A stretch of DNA of 34,774 bases from Flavobacteriaceae bacterium. GTDB lineage: Bacteria > Bacteroidota > Bacteroidia > Flavobacteriales > Flavobacteriaceae. The notes beneath the pieces are model-generated. The model ran no database searches, had not been told where the DNA came from, and worked only from the letters and a program-made list of their open reading frames with translations. The position numbers and the translations under genes are program-made. Of the stretch, positions 19,315 to 28,609 are shown one piece after another (within the stretch, counting starts at the first letter, position 1; each line of letters begins with the position of its first letter). The stretch is taken from NCBI GenBank assembly GCA_947377425.1, contig CANCFZ010000002.1, positions 1-34,774 of the forward strand, read 5' to 3'.

Positions 19315-20718
19315 CTATTTTTTAGTGTAACCCAAAATTTTCAATACATCTTCGGAAGTTTGTTGTTCAGAAAAAACTTCGGTTGCTAAAATTCCGTTTT
19401 CATCTCTATCAATCAAAATATGTTTTGGTTGCGGAATCAAGCAGTGGTGCAATCCTCCAAATCCTCCAATAGTTTCTTGATAAGCTCCAGTATTGAAAAA
19501 TCCAATATATAATGGTTTTTCTTTATTATATTTAGGCAAATAAATGGCATTCATATTTTGTTCTGAATTGTAATAATCGTCACTATCACAAGTCATTCCG
19601 CCAAGTAAAACTCTTTCGTAAGTATCATTCCAGCGATTGACTGCAAGCATAATAAAACGCTTGTTGATTGCCCAAGTATCTGGTAAAGTGGTGATAAATG
19701 AACTGTCAATCATGTTCCAAGCTTCTCTATCATTTTGTTGTTTTTGATATAATACCTGATAGATTGCTCCGCCAGATTCACCAACAGTAAATGAACCAAA
19801 TTCTGTAAAAATATTTGGAACATCAACCTCGGCTTCATCACAAGCAATTTTAATTTGATTGATAATTTCGTCAATCATATATTGATAATCATATTCAAAC
19901 GCTAAAGAATTTTTGATAGGAAAACCTCCGCCAATATTCAATCCATCTAAGGTTGGACATTCTTTTTTCAAAGCGATATATACTTTGATACATTTTACCA
20001 ATTCATTCCAATAATAAGCATTATCATTTATTCCAGTATTGATAAAAAAGTGAAGCATTTTCAACTCCAATTTATCATTTTCTTGAATTTGTTTTTTATA
20101 AAACTGAACTATATTTTTATATCCAATTCCTAATCTTGATGTATAAAACTCAAATTTTGGCTCTTCTTCGGCAGCAATTCTGATTCCAATTTTAAATTTC
20201 CCTTTAATTTCTGCTTGAAGCAAATCCAATTCTTCATAATTATCTATTATTGGAATTGCATTTTTATGTCCGTTATTAATCAAACGCGCAATATTGGTTA
20301 TGTATTGATCTCTTTTGAAACCGTTACATATAATATGTGTGCTTTTATTGATTTTTCCGTTTTCTAATAAATTTTCAACAATATTAATATCAAATGCTGA
20401 TGACGTTTCAATATGAATATTATTTTTGAACGCTTCGTTCATAATGTATTCAAAATGAGAGCTTTTTGTGCAATAACAATAGTAATATTTAGCTTCATAT
20501 TTGTTTTTTTCCATTGCATTTCTGAACCAGTTTTTGGCTCTTTTAATGTTGGATGAAATTTGAGGTAAATAAGTGAATTTCAATGGAGTTCCATATTGTT
20601 CCACCAACTTCATTAAGTCGATGTTATGAAACTGCAAAGCGCCTTCTTTATTGAGGTTGAATTCTTCTTGCGGAAAATAGTAAGTCTGATTAATTAAGTC
20701 GAAATATCTTGTGTTCAT
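19315..20718 (-). CDS. speA: Biosynthetic arginine decarboxylase (fold III PLP-dependent)
   Basis: 467 aa; YGTPLKFTYLPQISSNIKRAKNWF; KYYYCYCTKSSHF; LNIGGGFP; C-terminal GAYQETIGGFGGLHHCLIPQPKH. Confidence 0.85.
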   Translation of the reverse strand: MNTRYFDLINQTYYFPQEEFNLNKEGALQFHNIDLMKLVEQYGTPLKFTYLPQISSNIKRAKNWFRNAMEKNKYEAKYYYCYCTKSSHFEYIMNEAFKNNIHIETSSAFDINIVENLLENGKINKSTHIICNGFKRDQYITNIARLINNGHKNAIPIIDNYEELDLLQAEIKGKFKIGIRIAAEEEPKFEFYTSRLGIGYKNIVQFYKKQIQENDKLELKMLHFFINTGINDNAYYWNELVKCIKVYIALKKECPTLDGLNIGGGFPIKNSLAFEYDYQYMIDEIINQIKIACDEAEVDVPNIFTEFGSFTVGESGGAIYQVLYQKQQNDREAWNMIDSSFITTLPDTWAINKRFIMLAVNRWNDTYERVLLGGMTCDSDDYYNSEQNMNAIYLPKYNKEKPLYIGFFNTGAYQETIGGFGGLHHCLIPQPKHILIDRDENGILATEVFSEQQTSEDVLKILGYTKK

Positions 20719-20770
20719 TGAAATAAAATTGTTTGAAAGATTAATTGAAATTGCTACATTAATCTAGGAT

Positions 20771-20950
20771 TCAAACTCTAATATTAGCATAAACGATAGG
20801 AAGTTTTTCGGTTTCGGATTTTATCATCTCTAAAAACAAGCCTAAAATAGTTCTAATTGAAGTTAAAAAAGTAACACACAATACTTGAAAACCCGTATTG
20901 GTTTTTAGCGTGAAAGTGCTATTAGTAGTGCTATTTTTCTTTTTATTCAT
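20771..20950 (-). CDS. Candidate 59-aa upstream ORF ahead of arginine decarboxylase
   Basis: MNKKKNSTTNSTFTLKTNTGFQVLCVTFLTSIRTILGLFLEMIKSETEKLPIVYANIRV*, same strand, ends 52 bp before speA; promoter-like box just upstream. Confidence 0.4.
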   Translation of the reverse strand: MNKKKNSTTNSTFTLKTNTGFQVLCVTFLTSIRTILGLFLEMIKSETEKLPIVYANIRV

Positions 20951-20955
20951 TCCGA

Positions 20956-20987
20956 CAAATGTAAAAAATAAATCAAGCGAATTGCAA
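20956..20987 (-). promoter_or_regulatory. Bacteroidota-type promoter (TTG - 21 nt - TACATTTG)
   Basis: Reverse-strand ttg (20985-20987) and tacatttg (20956-20963), matching TTG / TAnnTTTG. Confidence 0.5.
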
Positions 20988-21006
20988 CATTTTTATTAAA
21001 AAAATA

Positions 21007-22068
21007 TTAAGTTTTATAATCATCGAAACTTTCAATAATTAATTCAGTATCAACCGATTGATTAATTATGGTTTTTCCAATGCCATTTATCAATGCAAAT
21101 TGCACTTTTCCGTACTCATTTTTCTTGTCGTGAATGAGTAAATTCTGAATGGATTTGATGTCATTTTCAGTAATAACATGTTTTTCAAAAATGTCAGTTA
21201 TCGTATATTTTATTTGATGAAATTCTTCGTTTGATAATAATCCTTTTTCTTTAGAAATATAACTTTCCAAAATCATTCCAATTGCAATTGCTTCGCCATG
21301 AAGTAATGGTGTTGCTGATTCTAAAAAATGACTTTCTATTGCGTGACCTAGTGTATGACCGAAGTTTAGCGCTTTTCTAATTCCGTTTTCGGTTGGATCT
21401 TGTTTTACAATTTCGTTTTTAATTTCTATCGAGCGATAAATTAAAGCATCAAAATCAGCAAAATCAATTTCAGATAAAACTAAAAATTGTTTCCAGTATT
21501 TTTTGTCATAAATCAATCCGTGTTTCAACATTTCAGCCAATCCAGAACGCATTTCTTTTTGAGATAATGTTTCTAAAAATGAAGTATCAATCAATAATAA
21601 TTGGGGTACATTTATTACTCCAATTTGATTTTTTAAATTACCTAAATCAACGCCATTTTTTCCACCAATTGAAGCATCAACCATTCCTAACAAAGTAGTT
21701 GGAACGTTTATAAAATCAATTCCTCTTTTAAAAGTAGAAGCGACAAATCCACCAATATCAGTAATAACTCCACCGCCAAGATTAATTATTGCACTTTTTC
21801 TATCAGCACCTAAATCAGATAAAATCGACCATATTTCAACACAAGTTGTAATGTTTTTTATACCTTCACCAGCTTCAATTTCGATAATTTCAATTGGAAT
21901 TTCAGTAGCTAAATTGGGTAAAAATTTAGGCAAACAATGTTCATTAGTATGCTCGTCAACAAGAATGAATAGTGAAGAATACTTGTTTTGAATTATAATT
22001 TGGTTGATTTCTTCATATCCTTTTTCATTAAAATAAATAGAATATCCGTTGGCTTCAATTGATTGCAT
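21007..22068 (-). CDS. aroB: 3-dehydroquinate synthase
   Basis: 353 aa; INLGGGVITDIGGFVASTFKRGIDFINVPTTLLGMVDASIGGKNGVDL; LNFGHTLGHAIES; LLHGEAIAIGM. Confidence 0.95.
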   Translation of the reverse strand: MQSIEANGYSIYFNEKGYEEINQIIIQNKYSSLFILVDEHTNEHCLPKFLPNLATEIPIEIIEIEAGEGIKNITTCVEIWSILSDLGADRKSAIINLGGGVITDIGGFVASTFKRGIDFINVPTTLLGMVDASIGGKNGVDLGNLKNQIGVINVPQLLLIDTSFLETLSQKEMRSGLAEMLKHGLIYDKKYWKQFLVLSEIDFADFDALIYRSIEIKNEIVKQDPTENGIRKALNFGHTLGHAIESHFLESATPLLHGEAIAIGMILESYISKEKGLLSNEEFHQIKYTITDIFEKHVITENDIKSIQNLLIHDKKNEYGKVQFALINGIGKTIINQSVDTELIIESFDDYKT

Positions 22069-22176
22069 ACTAATTTGTGAATTTTAAGCAAAAATAAGCA
22101 TATTATTTCTATCTGAATCGATTGTATTTTAACTTATTTTTTTATTTAAACATTCTGTAAAACAAAATAAATAGAT

Positions 22177-22184
22177 TACTTTTG
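22177..22184 (+). promoter_or_regulatory. Promoter -7 element (tacttttg) for the photolyase cluster
   Basis: TAnnTTTG match 36 bp upstream of the TTG start at 22220; no clear -33 element. Confidence 0.35.
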
Positions 22185-22219
22185 TTTAATATTTATTTAA
22201 ATAAGATAAACAAAATAAT

Positions 22220-22522
22220 TTGAAACCAATTATTGCAACAATCGAGAATACCGATTTCACGGATATTCAAATAGATAGAATTATCGAAATGGCATGGGAA
22301 GATCGAACTCCATTTGATGCCATAAAATTTCAATTTGGTTTAGCCGAAGCAGATGTCAAAGCTTTGATGAAAAAAGAATTGAAGTTTAGCAGTTACAAAT
22401 TATGGAGAGAACGTGTTGAAAATTGCAAAACAAAACATGTAAATAAACGTGTTGAAGGCATTGACCGATTCAAATGTAACATGCAACGTTCAATTTCCAA
22501 TAACAAAATTGCAAAACGTTAG
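22220..22522 (+). CDS. TIGR03643-like small protein
   Basis: 100 aa; TDIQIDRIIEMAWEDRTPFDAIKFQFGLAEADVKALMKKELKFSSYKLWRERV. TTG start; in-frame stop just upstream. Confidence 0.75.
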   Translation: MKPIIATIENTDFTDIQIDRIIEMAWEDRTPFDAIKFQFGLAEADVKALMKKELKFSSYKLWRERVENCKTKHVNKRVEGIDRFKCNMQRSISNNKIAKR

Positions 22523-22526
22523 TAAA

Positions 22527-22925
22527 ATGCAAAGTAAGAAACCAGATAATGTAGTTTTTTCAGAAGAGGATGGTTACAACGCCAGTTTGTTGTCTTATTC
22601 CACAAGTGTAGGTGCTCCAGTTATCAAAATGGACGATGTTGTATCGTGGAAAAGTAGAGGAATTAGCAATGTAAATAAGGAGTTTGAAAATAAGTTTCAC
22701 GAACTTAAAATTCAATATGAAAATTTAATGCAAGAATTTGAATGGAACGAATTGGTTTATAATTCCAAATTTTCATTCGAACCAGTAATTGGAGAAATTT
22801 ATCATTTGTATGCCAATAATGACGGAACCAATTCACTTTCATTAATTGCTCCAAATGAATGGAATAAGGAACACCTTGGAACTTTTAAATTGAATAGCGA
22901 AAGAAAATGGGTACATCTTATTTAA
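22527..22925 (+). CDS. DUF2452-like protein
   Basis: Likely start at 22527 (MQSKKPDNVVFSEEDGYNASLLSYSTSVGAPVI), 132 aa, rather than the listed 22449; C-terminus YHLYANNDGTNSLSLIAPNEWNKEHLGTFKLNSERKWVHL. Confidence 0.7.
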   Translation: MQSKKPDNVVFSEEDGYNASLLSYSTSVGAPVIKMDDVVSWKSRGISNVNKEFENKFHELKIQYENLMQEFEWNELVYNSKFSFEPVIGEIYHLYANNDGTNSLSLIAPNEWNKEHLGTFKLNSERKWVHLI

Positions 22926-22935
22926 TTATTTAAAA

Positions 22936-23577
22936 ATGAGTAAAATACAAATTGATAAAACCCAAATTGAACAGTTAGAAAAGCAAAAAAGAGTTCACTT
23001 AATCAACAGTTTAGGAGGATTTAAAAGTGTTGCATTGGTTGGAACTTCTGATGAAAATAGGAATACGAATTTATCTATTTTCAATTCGTTTTTTCATATT
23101 GGAGCCAATCCACCATTGATTGGATTGATTTTTCGTCCAAGTCCGCCAGAACGTGATACAATGCGAAATATTTTGGACACAGGATTTTACACGATAAATC
23201 ACATCAACGAATCCATTTACAAACAAGCGCATCAAACTTCTGCAAGATACGATAAAGGAATTTCTGAATTTGATGCCACCAATTTGAAATCAGAATATAA
23301 AAATGACTTTTTTGCACCATTTGTAGCAGAAAGCAACATCCAATTAGGAATAGAATTTAAAGAAAAAATCGATATTGCAATCAATAATACAATAATGGTT
23401 ATTGGTGAAATTGTTCAGATTTATATTCCAGAAAATTGTTTGTGCGAAGATGGTTTTATTGATTTGGAAAAAGCCAATACAATCACTTGTTCAGGTTTAG
23501 ATAGTTATCACAAAACCATACAATTAGACCGATTAAGCTATGCAAAACCCGATAAAGAAATTACTTCATTATTATAA
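22936..23577 (+). CDS. Flavin reductase family protein
   Basis: 213 aa; FKSVALVGTSDENRNTNLSIFNSFFHIGANPPLIGLIFRPSPPERDTMRNILDTGFYTIN. Confidence 0.85.
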   Translation: MSKIQIDKTQIEQLEKQKRVHLINSLGGFKSVALVGTSDENRNTNLSIFNSFFHIGANPPLIGLIFRPSPPERDTMRNILDTGFYTINHINESIYKQAHQTSARYDKGISEFDATNLKSEYKNDFFAPFVAESNIQLGIEFKEKIDIAINNTIMVIGEIVQIYIPENCLCEDGFIDLEKANTITCSGLDSYHKTIQLDRLSYAKPDKEITSLL

Positions 23578-23580
23578 AAA

Positions 23581-25086
23581 TTGACTAAAAAAGCTATAAA
23601 TATTGTTTGGTTCAAACGTGATTTACGTTTTACAGATCACGAACCACTTTATTTGGCGCAACAAGAAGAAATTCCAGTTTTGTTATTTTATTTTTTTGAA
23701 CCATCTGTAATGAATTATTATGATTCCGATGTGCGTCATTGGCGGTTTATTTACGAATCAATTCAAGAAATGCAAGCCAGGTTGAAGTCAGTTTCAGCTG
23801 AAATGTATTTTTTTCATAATGAAATTGCATCGGTTTTTGAAAATTTACTCAAAAGTTATGATGTAAAATCAGTTTTCTCACATCAAGAAATTGGCAATAA
23901 AGTAACTTACGATAGAGATATTGTAATGCAAAATTTTTTTGATTTCAATCAAATTCGTTGGAAACAATCACAAATGCACGGCGTGATTCGCAAGTTAAAA
24001 TCAAGAAGCGATTGGGACAAACGTTGGGAAAATGTGATGCGAGGAACACCAAAAATAATTGATTTGAATTCGTTTCAATTTGAAAATTTAGAATCCGATT
24101 TTTATAATAAATTAAAAGGAAATGAACTTTCTAATGAAATCACAACTCGCAATAAAAACTTCCAACAAGGCGGTGAATATTGGGCTTGGCGTTATTTGGA
24201 CAGTTTTGCAAAAGAGCGTCATGTAAATTACAGCAAACACATTTCTAAACCTAATTTAAGTCGAACCGGTTGCAGTAGATTGTCACCATATTTGACTTAT
24301 GGAAACATTAGTATGCGAATGGTTTATCAATATACCAATCAGCATTATGAAAGCTCCAAAAACAAAAGAGCAATGCTGAATTTTGTTTCAAGATTGCATT
24401 GGCATTGTCATTTTATGCAAAAATTTGAAGACGAATGTCGAATGGAATTTGAAAATGCAAATCGAGCTTATGATTCATTAATAAAACCAAAAAATGAAAT
24501 TTATATAAAAGCGTGGCAAGAAGGCAAAACCGGAGTTCCAATTGTTGATGCGTGTATGCGATGTTTGGTTCAAACCGGTTACATTAATTTCCGAATGCGA
24601 GCGATGGTTGTTTCGTTTTTTACATTTAATTTATGGCAAGATTGGCGCGAATTGCATTTTTTGGCACGACAATTTTTAGATTACGAACCTGGAATTCATT
24701 ATCCGCAAATACAAATGCAATCGGGAACAACCGGAATTAATACGATTAGAATTTACAATCCAATTAAAAACTCCGAAGAACACGATTCAGAAGGAATTTT
24801 CATTAAAAAATGGTTACCAGAATTAGCTGAAATTCCAGTAAATTTAATTCACGAACCATGGAAATTAAATGTTATTGAACAACAATTTTACAACTGCGAA
24901 ATTGGAAAAGACTATCCATTTCCAATTGTAGATATTGATGAAACCCGAAAAAATGCAAGTGATATTGTATGGAGTTTCCGAAAGAAAGATGATGTCAAAG
25001 AAGAAGGAAAACGAATTTTAAAAAAGCACGTCAGTAATCCAAATAAACCAAAAAATGCGAGGAATAAAAAAACAAAACCTTCCTAA
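23581..25086 (+). CDS. Photolyase/cryptochrome family protein
   Basis: 501 aa; [84 protein letters not shown] start preceded by an in-frame stop. Confidence 0.9.
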   Translation: MTKKAINIVWFKRDLRFTDHEPLYLAQQEEIPVLLFYFFEPSVMNYYDSDVRHWRFIYESIQEMQARLKSVSAEMYFFHNEIASVFENLLKSYDVKSVFSHQEIGNKVTYDRDIVMQNFFDFNQIRWKQSQMHGVIRKLKSRSDWDKRWENVMRGTPKIIDLNSFQFENLESDFYNKLKGNELSNEITTRNKNFQQGGEYWAWRYLDSFAKERHVNYSKHISKPNLSRTGCSRLSPYLTYGNISMRMVYQYTNQHYESSKNKRAMLNFVSRLHWHCHFMQKFEDECRMEFENANRAYDSLIKPKNEIYIKAWQEGKTGVPIVDACMRCLVQTGYINFRMRAMVVSFFTFNLWQDWRELHFLARQFLDYEPGIHYPQIQMQSGTTGINTIRIYNPIKNSEEHDSEGIFIKKWLPELAEIPVNLIHEPWKLNVIEQQFYNCEIGKDYPFPIVDIDETRKNASDIVWSFRKKDDVKEEGKRILKKHVSNPNKPKNARNKKTKPS

Positions 25087-25198
25087 TAATATCTGTGTTG
25101 TTTGCCAAAAACCATTCGCTTGGCGCAAAAAATGGGAAAAAGTTTGGAACGAAGTTAAATATTGTAGTGATAAATGTAGAATGAATAAAACTAAATAG
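25055..25198 (+). CDS. DUF2256-like zinc-ribbon protein (47 aa, not in ORF track)
   Basis: [47 protein letters not shown]: [14 protein letters not shown].W.[10 protein letters not shown] pattern; overlaps the photolyase 3' end in another frame. Confidence 0.8.
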   Translation: MRGIKKQNLPNNICVVCQKPFAWRKKWEKVWNEVKYCSDKCRMNKTK

Positions 25199-25251
25199 CC
25201 ACTGATTCACAGATTTTATTCTTTAAAACTTGCGACAAAAACTAAAAAAAA

Positions 25252-26544
25252 ATGAGAACATCTATAGTTTGGTTTAAAACCGATTTACGATTATATGATA
25301 ATGAAACACTTATCAAAGCAATTGCACAAAGCGATGAAATAATTCCGGTGTATTGTTTTGATGCTGCTGAATTTGTTATTACTGAATTTGGATTCCAAAA
25401 AACAGGAAGTTTTAGAGCGCAATTTTTATTAGAATCGTTAATTGATTTGGATAAAAATTTAAGAGCAATTGGTTCAGGATTATTAATTTTAAAAGGAAAC
25501 CCTGAAGTTGAAATTCCGAAAATTGTGCAAGAATACAAAGCCACCAAAGTTTTTTCTAAAAAAGAAGTTTCTTATGAAGAAAATCAAACTGAAATTAAAG
25601 TTAGAGAAGAATTATTCAAATTGAAATGTGAGCTTAAAACATTTAGCACAAGTACATTATATCATGCTGAGGATTTGTCCTTTTCTATAAAAGATATTCC
25701 TGATGTATTTTCAAATTTCAGAAAAAAAACGGAGAAAGATGCTATTATCAGAGTTTCATTTGACGAACCAACTGAATTGAAATCTCCAGAAATAAAACCT
25801 ATAAATCTGCCAACTTTGCAAGAATTAGGCATAGATTTTATAACAATTGATTCGAGAGCAGTTTTAAAATTTAAAGGAGGCGAAACCGAAGCGATAAAAC
25901 GTTTGAATCATTATTTTTTTGAATCAAAATGTATTTCGCAATATAAAGAAACTCGAAACGGTTTAGTCGGAGCCGATTATTCCTCAAAGTTTTCGGTTTG
26001 GTTGGGTTTAGGTTGTATTTCACCAAGATTTATTCATAACGAACTTAAAAAATATGAAGAAGAATTTGGTGCCAATGAATCAACTTATTGGTTGGTTTTT
26101 GAATTGTTGTGGCGCGATTATTTTAGATTTATGATGAAAAAATATAATGTTAAATTCTTTCAACAAGCAGGAATTCAGAACAAAGGAATTCCAGTAAACC
26201 AACACAATACCCAACAACTTCAAAAATGGATAAATGGTGAGACTGGAGTTGATTTTGTTGATGCCAACATGATTGAATTAAAACTCAGTGGTTTCATGAG
26301 CAATCGAGGTCGTCAAAATGTTGCTAGTTATTTTTGCAACGATTTAAAACTAGATTGGCGTTATGGTGCTGCCTATTTTGAACAACAACTCATTGATTAT
26401 GATGTTTGTAGTAATTGGGGGAATTGGGCCTATTTAGCTGGTGTTGGAAATGATCCAAGAGGAAATCGTTATTTTAATATAGAAAAACAAGCTACTGATT
26501 ATGATAAAGATAAAAAGTATAGGAATTTATGGTTAAAATCATAA
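25252..26544 (+). CDS. DASH family cryptochrome
   Basis: 430 aa; SIVWFKTDLRLYDNETLIKAI; RNGLVGADYSSKFSVWLGLGCISPRFIHNEL; LSGFMSNRGRQNVASYFCNDLKLDWRYGA; YLAGVGNDPRGNRYFN. Confidence 0.93.
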   Translation: MRTSIVWFKTDLRLYDNETLIKAIAQSDEIIPVYCFDAAEFVITEFGFQKTGSFRAQFLLESLIDLDKNLRAIGSGLLILKGNPEVEIPKIVQEYKATKVFSKKEVSYEENQTEIKVREELFKLKCELKTFSTSTLYHAEDLSFSIKDIPDVFSNFRKKTEKDAIIRVSFDEPTELKSPEIKPINLPTLQELGIDFITIDSRAVLKFKGGETEAIKRLNHYFFESKCISQYKETRNGLVGADYSSKFSVWLGLGCISPRFIHNELKKYEEEFGANESTYWLVFELLWRDYFRFMMKKYNVKFFQQAGIQNKGIPVNQHNTQQLQKWINGETGVDFVDANMIELKLSGFMSNRGRQNVASYFCNDLKLDWRYGAAYFEQQLIDYDVCSNWGNWAYLAGVGNDPRGNRYFNIEKQATDYDKDKKYRNLWLKS

Positions 26545-26565
26545 AAAAAATTACAAAACTCTATT

Positions 26566-26573
26566 TATATTTG
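26566..26573 (+). promoter_or_regulatory. Promoter -7 element (tatatttg) for proline dehydrogenase
   Basis: TAnnTTTG match about 20 bp upstream of the ATG at 26592. Confidence 0.4.
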
Positions 26574-26591
26574 CATAATTAATAAATTCTA

Positions 26592-27761
26592 ATGGACAAA
26601 ATTTTCAACAATACAGAAGTTGCTTTCTCATTAAAAAGCGATACCGAATTAGATAGAGCCTATTTTTTATTTAAAATGATTTCCAATGAACCACTTGTTC
26701 GAATTGGAACAGCTGTAACTAACTTTGCATTAAAAGCACATTTGCCAGTTGACGGATTGATTCGTGCTACGGTTTTCGACCATTTTTGTGGTGGAATAAA
26801 CGAATTAGATTGTCTTTCTGTGGTAGATAAAATGTATACCAAAGGCGTTTCATCAGTTTTAGATTATTCAGTTGAAGGAAAAGAAGAAGAAGCTCAATTT
26901 GATGCGGCTTTAGAAATGACTTTAAAAACTGTCGAATTTGCTAAAGAACGCCAAGCAATTCCGTTTGCAGTATTTAAACCAACTGGTTTAGGAAGATTAG
27001 ATTTGTATACAAAAGTAGGAGAGAAGCAAATACTTTCTTCAGATGAACAAAAAGATTGGAATAAAGTTGTTGAACGTTTTGATATTATTTGTAAAACTGC
27101 ACACGATAAAAACGTTGCCTTATTGATTGATGCCGAAGAAAGCTGGATGCAAGATGCAGCCGATGATTTAATTGAAGAAATGATGCTCAAGTACAATAAG
27201 GAACAAGTAATTGTGTTCAGTACGTTGCAAATGTATCGTTGGGATAGACTGGATTATTTGAAAGCCCTGCATGAAAAAGCTAAAACAGAAGGGTTTTATA
27301 TTGGAATGAAACTAGTTCGTGGTGCTTATATGGAAAAAGAGCATGAAAGAGCCAAAGAAAAAGGATATCCTACACCAATTTGTACTTCTAAACAAGCCAC
27401 CGATGATAACTATGATGCTGCAGTAGACTATATGATGAAACATATTGACTCAATGGCAATATTTGCAGGAACTCACAACGAAGAAAGTTCATACAAGTTA
27501 ATGGAAATGTTGAAAGCAAATAATATCGCTATAAATGATCACCGCATTTGGTTCGGACAGTTGTATGGAATGAGTGATAATATTAGTTATAATTTAGCTG
27601 CTCATGGATATAATGTTGCCAAATATTTACCATTCGGACCAGTTCGAGATGTGATGCCTTATTTAATTCGTCGTGCAGAAGAAAATACTTCTGTTGCAGG
27701 TCAAACTAGTAGAGAATTGAATTTATTGAAAACCGAACGAAATAGACGAAAAGACAAATAA
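26592..27761 (+). CDS. Proline dehydrogenase
   Basis: 389 aa; MKLVRGAYMEKEHERAKEKGYPTPI; FGQLYGMSDNISYNLAAHGYNVAKYLPFGPVRDVMPYLIRRAEENTS. Confidence 0.94.
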   Translation: MDKIFNNTEVAFSLKSDTELDRAYFLFKMISNEPLVRIGTAVTNFALKAHLPVDGLIRATVFDHFCGGINELDCLSVVDKMYTKGVSSVLDYSVEGKEEEAQFDAALEMTLKTVEFAKERQAIPFAVFKPTGLGRLDLYTKVGEKQILSSDEQKDWNKVVERFDIICKTAHDKNVALLIDAEESWMQDAADDLIEEMMLKYNKEQVIVFSTLQMYRWDRLDYLKALHEKAKTEGFYIGMKLVRGAYMEKEHERAKEKGYPTPICTSKQATDDNYDAAVDYMMKHIDSMAIFAGTHNEESSYKLMEMLKANNIAINDHRIWFGQLYGMSDNISYNLAAHGYNVAKYLPFGPVRDVMPYLIRRAEENTSVAGQTSRELNLLKTERNRRKDK

Positions 27762-27774
27762 AATTTTCATCTTT

Positions 27775-28536
27775 TCATATAATTTTCTTTATAACTCTTA
27801 ATCTGTGTGTATGCCTATTTACTTCGGCATTATAAATTCCTAAATGATCCAAACGGTCAATTCTAACTTTTCCGCTTGCGTGAATTATGTAGTTGTCTTC
27901 GAGCATAATTCCAACATGAATTATTTTGCCTTCGTCATTATCAAAGAATGCTAAATCTCCAGGTTCACTTTCTTCAATAAAACTCAAAACTTCGCCTTGT
28001 GTAGCTTGTTGTGAAGCATCACGAAGTAGTTTGTATCCATTTAGTTTATAAACCATTTGTGTAAATCCAGAACAATCGATTCCAAATGGAGTTTTTCCGC
28101 CCCAAAGATAAGGAGCGTTTAAGTACATATGGGCAGTATCAATAATACTTGACTTTGGTTTTATACCACTTGTTTTTAATCCTTCAAATTCATAATTTTG
28201 AATATTAATATCACTGTGATTCAAAAAAGATAATGAAGCACCTAGAGTAATTGGTAGTAAAAAATTCTTGGGTGTAGATATATATTCAACTAAATCGGAA
28301 TTAAGAATAATTGCTTCTTTGCAAAGCGTATTATAATTTTCTTTTGAAAGTATTTGATATTGTTTACTATCAACCCAACCTTCATAATTATCATAATGAA
28401 GTTTGATTTTTGACCATTGATTATCTTTTTCTAAGATTTCAAAATGTTCGCCAAAAAGTACTTGAGAAACAATTTCGCTTCTATCACTTGGTTCAATCCT
28501 TAACGGAATTGATGATAAATTACAAATGGCAAACAT
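27775..28536 (-). CDS. C40 family peptidase (NlpC/P60) with N-terminal SH3-like domain
   Basis: 253 aa; PYLWGGKTPFGIDCSGFTQMVYKLNG; GDLAFFDNDEGKIIHVGIML. Confidence 0.92.
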   Translation of the reverse strand: MFAICNLSSIPLRIEPSDRSEIVSQVLFGEHFEILEKDNQWSKIKLHYDNYEGWVDSKQYQILSKENYNTLCKEAIILNSDLVEYISTPKNFLLPITLGASLSFLNHSDINIQNYEFEGLKTSGIKPKSSIIDTAHMYLNAPYLWGGKTPFGIDCSGFTQMVYKLNGYKLLRDASQQATQGEVLSFIEESEPGDLAFFDNDEGKIIHVGIMLEDNYIIHASGKVRIDRLDHLGIYNAEVNRHTHRLRVIKKII

Positions 28537-28560
28537 TTACTAATAATGAATTGGGATTAT

Positions 28561-28597
28561 TGATTTAGGATTTTACTACGTGCAAAATCCTAAATCA
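28561..28597. terminator. 14-bp perfect stem-loop between thiolase and NlpC/P60 genes
   Basis: tgatttaggatttt-actacgtgc-aaaatcctaaatca. Confidence 0.65.
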
Positions 28598-28609
28598 GTA
28601 CTATATTTA

